NCBI GenBank assembly: GCA_017443895.1
Contig: JAFSXU010000030.1
Location: 1 to 61,650, forward strand
Length of the DNA: 61,650 nt
Reading direction: 5' to 3'
DNA from: Clostridia bacterium
GTDB taxonomy: Bacteria; Bacillota; Clostridia; UBA1381
Each line of letters opens with the position of its first letter. The stretch's first letter is position 1. Below are positions 37,431 to 45,540 of this stretch, piece after piece. Made by a program: the position numbers and the translations under genes. The notes beneath the pieces were generated by a model. That model saw only the letters and a program-made list of their open reading frames with translations, had not been told where the DNA came from and did not search any database.

Positions 37431-40400
37431 TAAGGGCAAGGATTTTATTATCGTATTTGCTTGCACTCACGATGCTTTTAGCATCTGTGAGTGCGGTAAG
37501 TGCCGATAATACGGAGATTTATTTTTCGGCGGATTTTAACGATGCTTCGGTGCCGTCACAAATCACGACCGCAAATGCAACATGGGCAGGGGTTACAGAG
37601 CCCGGCTGTGGAAAATTTTCAGGCGATAAGGCATATCAGTTGACAGCCAAAAATGCCAAATACAGCGAGGTATCATTTTCATTTGACTTCTACAAAGGTG
37701 TTGACACCTTGTGCGGTGAGGGCAGTATAAGGGAAAAGACTTTGGAATTTTCGTTTCTCTATAGCAATATCGGGGATTGCTCCTTGATATTACACGGCGA
37801 TATTTCAAGGAATAAATCAACTCACGGCTGGCCGGGAAGCTATGATTATCTCAAAGTGCAGAGCGGAAAAGTATATGCAATATCGGGAAATAACGATGCT
37901 CAGGAAACTGTGGATACAGGCATAAGCGTTGAGGCAAACAAGTGGTACAGGGTTGCGCTTGAATACTACGAAAATTCAAACGGAAGAAATGTAAATGTAT
38001 ACTTTAACGGCACTCCAATAGTCGAAGGTTTTAATACCGGCGGTAATACCGTGTATGACAGATCCACGGTTTTAAGACTTAACTCGTCATCGACCTCTGT
38101 GGCAAGAAATATATTTATTGACGATGTTGCGGTTTATCAAGGGCTGTACGATAAAGATGTGGAAGCACCTCAATATTCATCAGATGAAGTGTTTGACGGT
38201 GAGATAACCGTACCGGAAGGGACAACCGCAAGCGAGGTTACATCAAAAATCACATCTGACGGATCTTCATATGTTATAAAGCAATTAACAGGTGTTGCGC
38301 AGCAGGTTTTAGGCGAAGTATCCGACGGAAATATGGTTATTGTCCCGTCAAAAAACGGAAAGGCATTTGAATATATCAAAATAAATGTCAAAAAAGAGGA
38401 GATACCCGACTTTTTAAAGAACAAAACCGCCCTACAGCCGTATGCGAACAAGATTTTCTATTCAGGCCAAAAGCATGATACAAGCTATAACGCTATTATA
38501 AGTGATGACGGAGTGCTTATATCAAAGCCCGATTTTGAAACGCTGTTTAATACATCTGTTTCGGTTTCGGGAAACGATATTTTGGTAGGTCAGGGTATGA
38601 AAATGATGCTTAATACCACCGCATATACCTATAACGGCACAAGCGGTAATTTGGGCGTTGCACCCATAATAAGGGACGGAGTTTTGTATCTCCCGTTTGA
38701 AGAATACGGCTCTTTTATAAGTGGATATGTAAGCGACAGTCACGGTCTTGTAGTAGTGGGAGGTGACAGTGCAACATATCAGGAGCTTAAATCGGCAAAC
38801 AGGTATATGTTCTTTGATAGGGACACAGAAAATGAGCTGAAAGCAAAATTTTTTAACCGCACAAATTCAGGGCAAACACACCCCAGAATTATTGCAGATA
38901 AGGCTGATTTTACAAGACTAAATTCCGAGCGCAGAACAGATGCCAATAAGAAGCAGTGGTATTCAAATATTTTGTATACCGCAAATTCAATTATTGAACA
39001 AGACCCTGTAACATACACAATAAAAGACGGGAGATTGCTTGACAGTGCCAATGCCGCACTTTTACGGCTTGAATATCTGGGCTTTGCGTATCAAATGACG
39101 AAAAGTGCAAAATATGCCGAAAGAGGAATAGCGGAATTGGAGGCAATATGTGCATTTCCTGATTGGAACCCGTCGCATTATCTTGATACGGGAACATTAG
39201 CATCGGCATTTGCGATAGGCTTTGACTGGCTCTATGACGCAATGAGCGAGGAGCAAAGAGAAGCACTTGCAAATTCCGCAAAGGAAAAAGCCCTTGATAC
39301 GGCAATCCTTGCATATGAAGGAAATGCGACATTCAACAGCTTCTGGACGGATACAGAAACAAACTGGGGCGTTATAGTAAACGGCGGTATTGCAAACCTT
39401 GCCCTTGCAACGGGCGAGTATAATACCGATACTGCAATGAGGGCGCTTGGCTATGCACTAAAATCTATCGAATCAACATGGTACCGGTTTGCGCCTGACG
39501 GTGCATGGTTTGAAGGACCGGGATACTGGAGCTACAATCTTACGCATCTTAGCCTGTTTATGGCAAGCTATGAAAAGGTAATGGGTACGCCTTTTGGTAA
39601 GGACTTTATGGGACTTTCAAAATATGCTGAGTTTAAAGCGCATTTTGAGGGACCCGACGGGCTGCCGAACAATTTTCATGATTCAACCGATGCGCATGTA
39701 GAAAATTACGGTCAGTTTTATCTTGCAAAGATATATAACAATCCGTCGCTTATGATAAGCCGTATTGCAGAAATGAGCAAATATAATATACGGCCGAATG
39801 TAATGGATATTATATGGTGCGATGCAGGCTTATCGGGAGATTTGGAACAGCTTGACCTGGAAACGGATAAGTATTTTAGAGAAACGGAATTTGTGTCAAT
39901 GCGAAGTGGCTGGGACGCTGATGCCGCATGGGTATCATTCCACGGCGGAACATCAAAGGATGCGCATGACCATATAGACCCCGGCACATTTGTTTATACG
40001 GCAGGCGGAGTACGCTGGGCAATAGATTTGGGACAGGAGCCTTTAAGCTATGTAGGAAGTGCTGATAACCCGGCAATACAGGCAGGATATAACTCGTATT
40101 ATTTCTACAGGCGAAAGGGTGAAGGTCATAATATTGTAGTGATAAATCCAGACGATAAGCTTGAAATCGACCAATACGCCTTTGTGCAGGCAAAAAAGCC
40201 TGTTACAAACGGAAAAACAAGCATTTCATCGGTTGATTTGTCGGGAGCGTATGTAAAAAATGTAAACTCGTATATCAGGGGCTATAAATTATCCGATAAT
40301 AAGCGTACCTTGACAGTCCGTGATGAAATATCGCTAAAAGGTCAGTCAACTATGCATTGGTATATGCACACAAAGGGCGCTGTTACGGTGGTTGACAACA

Positions 40401-40966
40401 GAACTGCCGTTATAGCTCAAAACGGCAAAAGGCTTGTAATGAAGTTTTTGACAAATGCTCCCTCATCAACGCTTAGCATTGCGGAGGCTAAGCCTTTGCC
40501 AACATCGCCACAGTTTGAAAACACCGTGAATACAGGCGTTAGCAAAATTGATTTTTTGGTAAACGGGTCGGGAAATGTCAACATAACGGTCAAAATGGCG
40601 CTTGAAGGTGAGACAGGGGATGACGACATAGTTGATAATTCATCAATAAGCGACTGGTATGAGAATATTTACAAAAATGAGTTTAATCTGTATATAAACG
40701 GTGTAAAATCCAATACCCTAAAAAGCGGAACAATCAAGGGTGAATATATAATGTCGCCCGTTCTCCAAAATAAAGAATACAGATTTATTATGGCGGTTTA
40801 TAAAAACGGCATTTTGCAAAATGTTCTTTTGGATAAAAAATATGCAGAGGATACAGCGACCTTCTCAAAAGCATATGAGCTTACGGACACAGAAAATGTG
40901 ACGGTAAAAATGATGCTTTGGGATAATGATATGAAATACTGTAAAGAGGTAAAAGAATTTAAATAG
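37427..40966 (+). CDS. Secreted heparinase II/III-family lyase with cysteine-pair module (lyase 2)
   Basis: A 1179-residue secreted enzyme, paralogous to lyase 1 over the catalytic part. Order: signal peptide (~1-26); module D (~28-240) with P-G-C-G-K-F and I-G-D-C-S-L; companion module (~245-322); Cu-amine-oxidase-N-type domain (~340-445). The toroid runs from H-P-R-I-I-A-D (~485) with D-T-E-T-N-W-G-V and E-G-P-G-Y-W-S-Y-N. The beta-sheet domain follows, with A-H-D-H-I-D-P-G-T-F (~845) and R-R-K-G-E-G-H-N, then a C-terminal module (~1085-1179) ending M-M-L-W-D-N-D-M-K. It should depolymerise a uronate-containing glycan by elimination. It lacks the F5/8C and cadherin-like domains of lyase 1. 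Confidence 0.88.
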   Translation: MIRARILLSYLLALTMLLASVSAVSADNTEIYFSADFNDASVPSQITTANATWAGVTEPGCGKFSGDKAYQLTAKNAKYSEVSFSFDFYKGVDTLCGEGSIREKTLEFSFLYSNIGDCSLILHGDISRNKSTHGWPGSYDYLKVQSGKVYAISGNNDAQETVDTGISVEANKWYRVALEYYENSNGRNVNVYFNGTPIVEGFNTGGNTVYDRSTVLRLNSSSTSVARNIFIDDVAVYQGLYDKDVEAPQYSSDEVFDGEITVPEGTTASEVTSKITSDGSSYVIKQLTGVAQQVLGEVSDGNMVIVPSKNGKAFEYIKINVKKEEIPDFLKNKTALQPYANKIFYSGQKHDTSYNAIISDDGVLISKPDFETLFNTSVSVSGNDILVGQGMKMMLNTTAYTYNGTSGNLGVAPIIRDGVLYLPFEEYGSFISGYVSDSHGLVVVGGDSATYQELKSANRYMFFDRDTENELKAKFFNRTNSGQTHPRIIADKADFTRLNSERRTDANKKQWYSNILYTANSIIEQDPVTYTIKDGRLLDSANAALLRLEYLGFAYQMTKSAKYAERGIAELEAICAFPDWNPSHYLDTGTLASAFAIGFDWLYDAMSEEQREALANSAKEKALDTAILAYEGNATFNSFWTDTETNWGVIVNGGIANLALATGEYNTDTAMRALGYALKSIESTWYRFAPDGAWFEGPGYWSYNLTHLSLFMASYEKVMGTPFGKDFMGLSKYAEFKAHFEGPDGLPNNFHDSTDAHVENYGQFYLAKIYNNPSLMISRIAEMSKYNIRPNVMDIIWCDAGLSGDLEQLDLETDKYFRETEFVSMRSGWDADAAWVSFHGGTSKDAHDHIDPGTFVYTAGGVRWAIDLGQEPLSYVGSADNPAIQAGYNSYYFYRRKGEGHNIVVINPDDKLEIDQYAFVQAKKPVTNGKTSISSVDLSGAYVKNVNSYIRGYKLSDNKRTLTVRDEISLKGQSTMHWYMHTKGAVTVVDNRTAVIAQNGKRLVMKFLTNAPSSTLSIAEAKPLPTSPQFENTVNTGVSKIDFLVNGSGNVNITVKMALEGETGDDDIVDNSSISDWYENIYKNEFNLYINGVKSNTLKSGTIKGEYIMSPVLQNKEYRFIMAVYKNGILQNVLLDKKYAEDTATFSKAYELTDTENVTVKMMLWDNDMKYCKEVKEFK

Positions 40967-40981
40967 GAGGATTATGATAAT

Positions 40982-42514
40982 ATGAAAAAAGTTGTAAAGC
41001 TAATGAGCTTGGTGCTCTCAATTGGAATGCTGGCATCATGCGGAAGTAACACTACATCAGGGACAAAGGTTGATAATTCCGACTCGGAATTTCTTATTGC
41101 CCCGGAAATGACGGAGCTTACTCTGTTTTCAATGGCGGAAACCCGTATAGACGACACGCCTGTATGGAACAAGATAGCAGAGCTTACCAATATTAAAATA
41201 AAAACAGTTTCGTCATCGTCAAACAGCGATCCTGACACCGCACTTAACACTATGCTTATGTCCGGCGATATTCCTGATCTTATCTTTAGCACAAAGATGA
41301 AGCAGTTTGCAAACCAGTACGGTCCCGACGGTGCATTCGCAAGGATTGACGAGCTTGTAAGTGACGAAACCCCAAATCTTAACAAGCAGCTTGAAAGAAA
41401 AGAGATAAGCTCCTTTATCACAAACTATGACGGGCATAAGTATTATATGTGCGGAGTGAACCCCGATACCGTTGCGGCAGGCTGGATAATAAGACAGGAC
41501 TGGCTTGATAAGCTTAATTTAAAAGCACCTGAAAATCCTGAAGAGTTTTATCAGGTAATGAAGGCGTTTAAAACTCAGGATCCTAACGGCAACGGACAGG
41601 CTGACGAGGTGCCGTATATTTCAAGATTTGGCACGGTTGACGATCTGGACTTCATCTTTGACGCGACTCCCGAATGGGCAGTTGATGATAACGGCAAGGT
41701 TTATTACGGACCTACAAGACCTGAGTTCAAGACTGCATATGAAAATATTTCAAAGTGGTATAAGGAAGGGCTTATAGACGAGGAAATATACACAAGAGGC
41801 GCAAAAACAAGAGATAAGATGTACGGCGAGAACAAGAGCGGTATAATTCACGACTGGTTTGGCTCTACCATGCAGTTTAACGATATTTTGACCGAGGATA
41901 TCCCGGGGTTTAAGCTTGTAGCAATCGCACCGCCGAATGAGAGCAAGAAGGAATATACAAGACGAGATGTTGCGATTACTCAGGGCGTTTCGATAGGTGC
42001 AAACTCAAAGAATAAGGAATATGCAATAAAGCTTCTTGATTTCCTGTTCTCAGAAACGGGAAGCAGACTCTTAAACTTTGGTCTTGAGGGAGAGCAGTAC
42101 GATTTAGTAGATGGAAAGCCTGTTTTTAAAGATTATGTTATCCATGGTGACAAGACCGCTATTCAGGTCTTAAACGATGCAGGTGCTTGCGGTCTTGTAT
42201 ATGAACAGGATTTTGATTATGAAAGACAGTGGCTTACAGAAGAGGCACAAAAAGGCGCCGATATGTATATCAACAACGGTTATCTCATAACCAAATTCCC
42301 CGGACTTAATTATACAGAAGAGGAATACAATGAGCTTAACAAGATGATTACAAACATCGATACCTTCCGCGCCGAGCGGACACAGCAGTGGGTATTCGGT
42401 ACGGCAGATGTAGATGCAACATGGGACGATTATCTTGCCGAGCTTGATAGACTTGGAATTAAGCGTGCAACCGAAATTCAACAGACTGCATATGACCGCT
42501 ATATTAAGAATTGA
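40982..42514 (+). CDS. Extracellular oligosaccharide-binding lipoprotein (ABC SBP, LipO type)
   Basis: A 510-residue solute-binding protein. The lipoprotein signal ends in L-A-S-C with lipid-modified Cys20. The body has the family 1 fold: F-S-M-A-E-T-R, W-N-K-I-A-E-L-T-N-I-K-I, M-L-M-S-G-D-I-P-D-L, and Q-D-P-N-G-N-G-Q-A-D-E-V-P, a Ca2+-binding-like loop common in LipO proteins. It would capture oligosaccharides for the permeases at 19505 and 20455, the only ones in the window. It begins 15 bases after lyase 2 behind AGGAGG, so lyase and binder are co-expressed. Confidence 0.92.
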   Translation: MKKVVKLMSLVLSIGMLASCGSNTTSGTKVDNSDSEFLIAPEMTELTLFSMAETRIDDTPVWNKIAELTNIKIKTVSSSSNSDPDTALNTMLMSGDIPDLIFSTKMKQFANQYGPDGAFARIDELVSDETPNLNKQLERKEISSFITNYDGHKYYMCGVNPDTVAAGWIIRQDWLDKLNLKAPENPEEFYQVMKAFKTQDPNGNGQADEVPYISRFGTVDDLDFIFDATPEWAVDDNGKVYYGPTRPEFKTAYENISKWYKEGLIDEEIYTRGAKTRDKMYGENKSGIIHDWFGSTMQFNDILTEDIPGFKLVAIAPPNESKKEYTRRDVAITQGVSIGANSKNKEYAIKLLDFLFSETGSRLLNFGLEGEQYDLVDGKPVFKDYVIHGDKTAIQVLNDAGACGLVYEQDFDYERQWLTEEAQKGADMYINNGYLITKFPGLNYTEEEYNELNKMITNIDTFRAERTQQWVFGTADVDATWDDYLAELDRLGIKRATEIQQTAYDRYIKN

Positions 42515-42525
42515 GATATTCATAC

Positions 42526-42553
42526 GAGGGTTGCTGCGTTAGGAGTAACCCTC
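42526..42553 (+). other. Hairpin between the SBP and GH105 genes
   Basis: GAGGGTT (42526-42532) pairs with AACCCTC (42547-42553) around a 14-base loop. No T-run follows, so it is not a standard terminator. It may protect the 3' end of the abundant binding-protein message or attenuate downstream expression. Confidence 0.5.
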
Positions 42554-42578
42554 TATACTAAATCAAGGAGAACTTAAC

Positions 42579-43601
42579 ATGATTTCTAAAGAGGACATCA
42601 AGGACTTAATGATAAAGGTAAACGATTATTGGCAAAAGGAAAAGCCACAGTCGGGCAATTGCGCATGGGAGCGAGGCGCGTACATGATAGGAAATATCGC
42701 CGCGTATGAGGTTACAAAAAAGCGCCAATATCTTGACTATGCAATAAAGTGGGCGGACGATAACAACTGGTCGTTTTATGATAACGGTACGGACCAAACA
42801 TGGAAAAGTGCCGATAACCAGATATGTGGGCAGAGCTATTTAAGGCTTATGGAGCTTGTGCCGGGATACGGAACGGCGGATAATATGCTAAAAAGTATGG
42901 CGATTGTTTTAAATGACGCTGCCGCTGATTACTGGTGGTGGGTGGATACCATTTATATGGCTTTGCCGTTTTATAATATGATGGGTGTAAAGTTTAATGA
43001 TGAGAGGTACTTTGATAAAGTACACGCCCTGTATATAAATTCAAAGGTCGAGAGAAATTGCTATGATGATAAAGAGGGATTGTGGTACAGAGATGAGCGC
43101 TTTTTGCCGGGCAATGAGTTTGCCTCATCGGGCAATAAAATATTCTGGGGCAGAGGACAAGGCTGGATAATCGCAGGTCTTGCAAGAACTCTCGAGGTTT
43201 TGCCAAAAACCAATAAATACTATAATGAATATTTAGAGATGTTTAAGACTATGGCAAAGGCTCTTCTACCTTGGCAACAGAAGGACGGATTTTGGCGCAC
43301 CAATATCAAAGAGCCGAAGGAATTTGATTTCCCCGAAACCAGTGCGACGGTGCTTATTCTGTATGCGTATATGCTGGGTGTTAATTTAGGCATATTGGAT
43401 AAGCAATACTATAATGCTGTAGAAAAAGGCTTTAAGGGCTTAAACGAAACGGCAGTATTTGAAAACGGAAAAATAGGATATGTACAGGTTGTGGCATGGG
43501 GGCCGGGACCTGTTGATAAAAATGCATCAAATGACTATGCTGTAGGAACATATTTGCTCCTTTGCTCTGAGATAATAAAATACCTGGATAATCAATCCTA
43601 A
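42579..43601 (+). CDS. GH105/GH88-type unsaturated uronyl hydrolase
   Basis: A 340-residue cytoplasmic (alpha/alpha)6-barrel enzyme. It removes the unsaturated uronic acid left by lyases at the non-reducing end of oligosaccharides, acting by hydration of the enol ether. The two expected aspartates are visible: Asp79 in S-A-D-N-Q-I-C-G-Q-S-Y and Asp123 in W-W-V-D-T-I-Y-M-A-L-P. The W-G-R-G-Q-G-W segment (~190) is typical of the YteR/YesR group. Its presence right after lyase and binder genes supports the idea that imported products are unsaturated. AAGGAGA precedes the start. Confidence 0.88.
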   Translation: MISKEDIKDLMIKVNDYWQKEKPQSGNCAWERGAYMIGNIAAYEVTKKRQYLDYAIKWADDNNWSFYDNGTDQTWKSADNQICGQSYLRLMELVPGYGTADNMLKSMAIVLNDAAADYWWWVDTIYMALPFYNMMGVKFNDERYFDKVHALYINSKVERNCYDDKEGLWYRDERFLPGNEFASSGNKIFWGRGQGWIIAGLARTLEVLPKTNKYYNEYLEMFKTMAKALLPWQQKDGFWRTNIKEPKEFDFPETSATVLILYAYMLGVNLGILDKQYYNAVEKGFKGLNETAVFENGKIGYVQVVAWGPGPVDKNASNDYAVGTYLLLCSEIIKYLDNQS

Positions 43602-43669
43602 AAATGGCATAAATTGTGATATGATTTAAAAGAATTGAGTATTTGGATTTAATAAAGGAGACAAATAAA

Positions 43670-45451
43670 ATGATCAGACGAAAAGAGATTCATGCCGACC
43701 TTTGTGTTGTAGGCGGGGGTATGGCAGGTCTGTGTGCAGCAATAGAAGCTGCAAGGTGTGGCATAAAAGTTGTTCTCATGCATGAGCGTCCGGTGCTTGG
43801 CGGAAATGCGTCGTCGGAAATCCGAATGTGGATATGTGGTGCTTTTGGTGAAAATAACAGGGAAACGGGAATTTTAGAGGAAATTGCACTGGAAAACTAT
43901 TACAGAAATCCAACCAAGAATTATTATATATGGGATACTATTCTGTATGATTTTGTGCGCCGTGAGGTAAATATTACCCTTCTTCTTAATTGCACATGTA
44001 TGGACGCTGATGTTATAAACGGTGAATTTTCATACGGGCGCACTGTGCGGATAAACAGAGTCAGTGGGTATCAGATGACGACACAGACATTTTTTGATGT
44101 TTATGCCAAGAATTATGCCGATTGCTCAGGTGATTCCATACTTGCACCCCTTACAGGTGCGGAGTTTTCTATGGGTCGTGAGAGCACGAAGGAATTTGGC
44201 GAAAACACCCATGTAAAAACCCGTGATAATCTGACTATGGGTATAAGCTGTTTAATCCAAGGCAGAGAGACTGAAAAACCTGTAAAGTTTATTCCTCCAA
44301 GGTGGGCAACTAAATTAAATGAGGAAAATTTTAAGTACAGAAATCCTGATTTGTATAATTCTTGTGAGAATTTTTGGTATTTGGAGCTTGGCGGTAACAG
44401 AGACTGCATACATGATGCGGAGGAAATCAAAAAAGAGCTTATACCTCTTGCGTTGGGTACATGGGGTTACATAAAAAATAATCCTCAATATGATGCACAA
44501 AACTGGGAACTTGACTTTTTAAGTTTTTTGCCGGGAAAACGGGAGTCTCGGAGAATGAAAGGCGAATATATATTAACCGAGCAGGATATAACAAAGCGGA
44601 GACAGTTTGAAGATACCGTAGCCTATGGCGGTTGGCCGCTTGATGACCATTTTCCCGATGGCTTTTATCATAAAGGAGAACCAAATACAAATATTGACAC
44701 ACCGGCACCTTATTGTATTCCGTATCGCACACTGTATTCGTGTAATGTAGAAAACTTGTTTTTTGCCGGACGGAATATAAGTATGACTCACATGGCTATG
44801 AGCAGTGTCCGCGTTATGGCGACCTGCGCACTGCTGGGTCAGGCGGTTGGTGCTGCGGCGTCAATTGCGGCAAGATGTGATATTGCGCCGCATGGAGTTT
44901 ATGAAAGTGGATTGCAGGAACTAAGAGAGACGCTGTGTCGGCATGATTGTTTTCTGCCTGATATGCTCCGTCCTGTGTGTGAGCTTTGTGCTAAAACGCC
45001 AATTATAAACGGCAACAATTCTTTAAAAGACGGGACAGACAGACCGCACAAAATATATAACACTAACACCTGCGGGATTGTTGTAAATAACGGTACAGCA
45101 TTAGAGTATAATTTTGACAGGGATAGGTATGTAAATCGATTGCATATTACATTTGACAGCGATCTTTTGCGCAATACAATTGCGGGTGATTGGTGTGAAA
45201 GGACTCATATGATGCGATGCAATACTTTACTTGACAGTGCTGTTTTTGATATGCCAAAAACCTTGAGTAAAAAGTTCTATGTAGAGATTGTATGTAATAA
45301 TCAGAGTCTCCGCATTTTTGAAGAAGAAAACAATCTTAAAAGAGCATATGATATAGAAATAAACCGTTCGGTCAGTATGATAAGGCTTGTAAACCTTGAA
45401 AACTGGGGTGGGACGGACAAAACAGCGGTATTCTCTTTTGATTTTATATAA
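43670..45451 (+). CDS. FAD-dependent oxidoreductase (FAD_oxidored family)
   Basis: A 593-residue flavoprotein. The start is the ATG at 43670 behind AAAGGAG; the in-frame TTG at 43643 has no ribosome site. The N-terminus carries the dinucleotide fold C-V-V-G-G-G-M-A-G-L-C-A-A-I-E-A-A, then R-P-V-L-G-G-N-A-S-S-E-I-R-M-W-I, a signature of this PF12831-type group. N-L-F-F-A-G-R-N-I-S and a late FAD-contacting G-Q-A-V-G-A-A-A complete it. The last ~130 residues form an extra beta-rich domain. Members are frequent in glycan-degradation clusters. Oxidation of a sugar hydroxyl to ease glycosidic cleavage is a possible role, but is inference. No signal peptide. Confidence 0.85.
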   Translation: MIRRKEIHADLCVVGGGMAGLCAAIEAARCGIKVVLMHERPVLGGNASSEIRMWICGAFGENNRETGILEEIALENYYRNPTKNYYIWDTILYDFVRREVNITLLLNCTCMDADVINGEFSYGRTVRINRVSGYQMTTQTFFDVYAKNYADCSGDSILAPLTGAEFSMGRESTKEFGENTHVKTRDNLTMGISCLIQGRETEKPVKFIPPRWATKLNEENFKYRNPDLYNSCENFWYLELGGNRDCIHDAEEIKKELIPLALGTWGYIKNNPQYDAQNWELDFLSFLPGKRESRRMKGEYILTEQDITKRRQFEDTVAYGGWPLDDHFPDGFYHKGEPNTNIDTPAPYCIPYRTLYSCNVENLFFAGRNISMTHMAMSSVRVMATCALLGQAVGAAASIAARCDIAPHGVYESGLQELRETLCRHDCFLPDMLRPVCELCAKTPIINGNNSLKDGTDRPHKIYNTNTCGIVVNNGTALEYNFDRDRYVNRLHITFDSDLLRNTIAGDWCERTHMMRCNTLLDSAVFDMPKTLSKKFYVEIVCNNQSLRIFEEENNLKRAYDIEINRSVSMIRLVNLENWGGTDKTAVFSFDFI

Positions 45452-45540
45452 TAGTTGTTTCATGACGATGTTTATCATGCAGTGAAAGTATTAAGATAAT
45501 AAAATTTTAGACAACAAGTTATTTTGGATAGGAAAGACTT

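Noticed and set aside
21346-41000. Cellulosome-type assembly
   Set aside because: No dockerin duplicated Ca2+-binding repeats or cohesin domains are seen in any of the secreted proteins.
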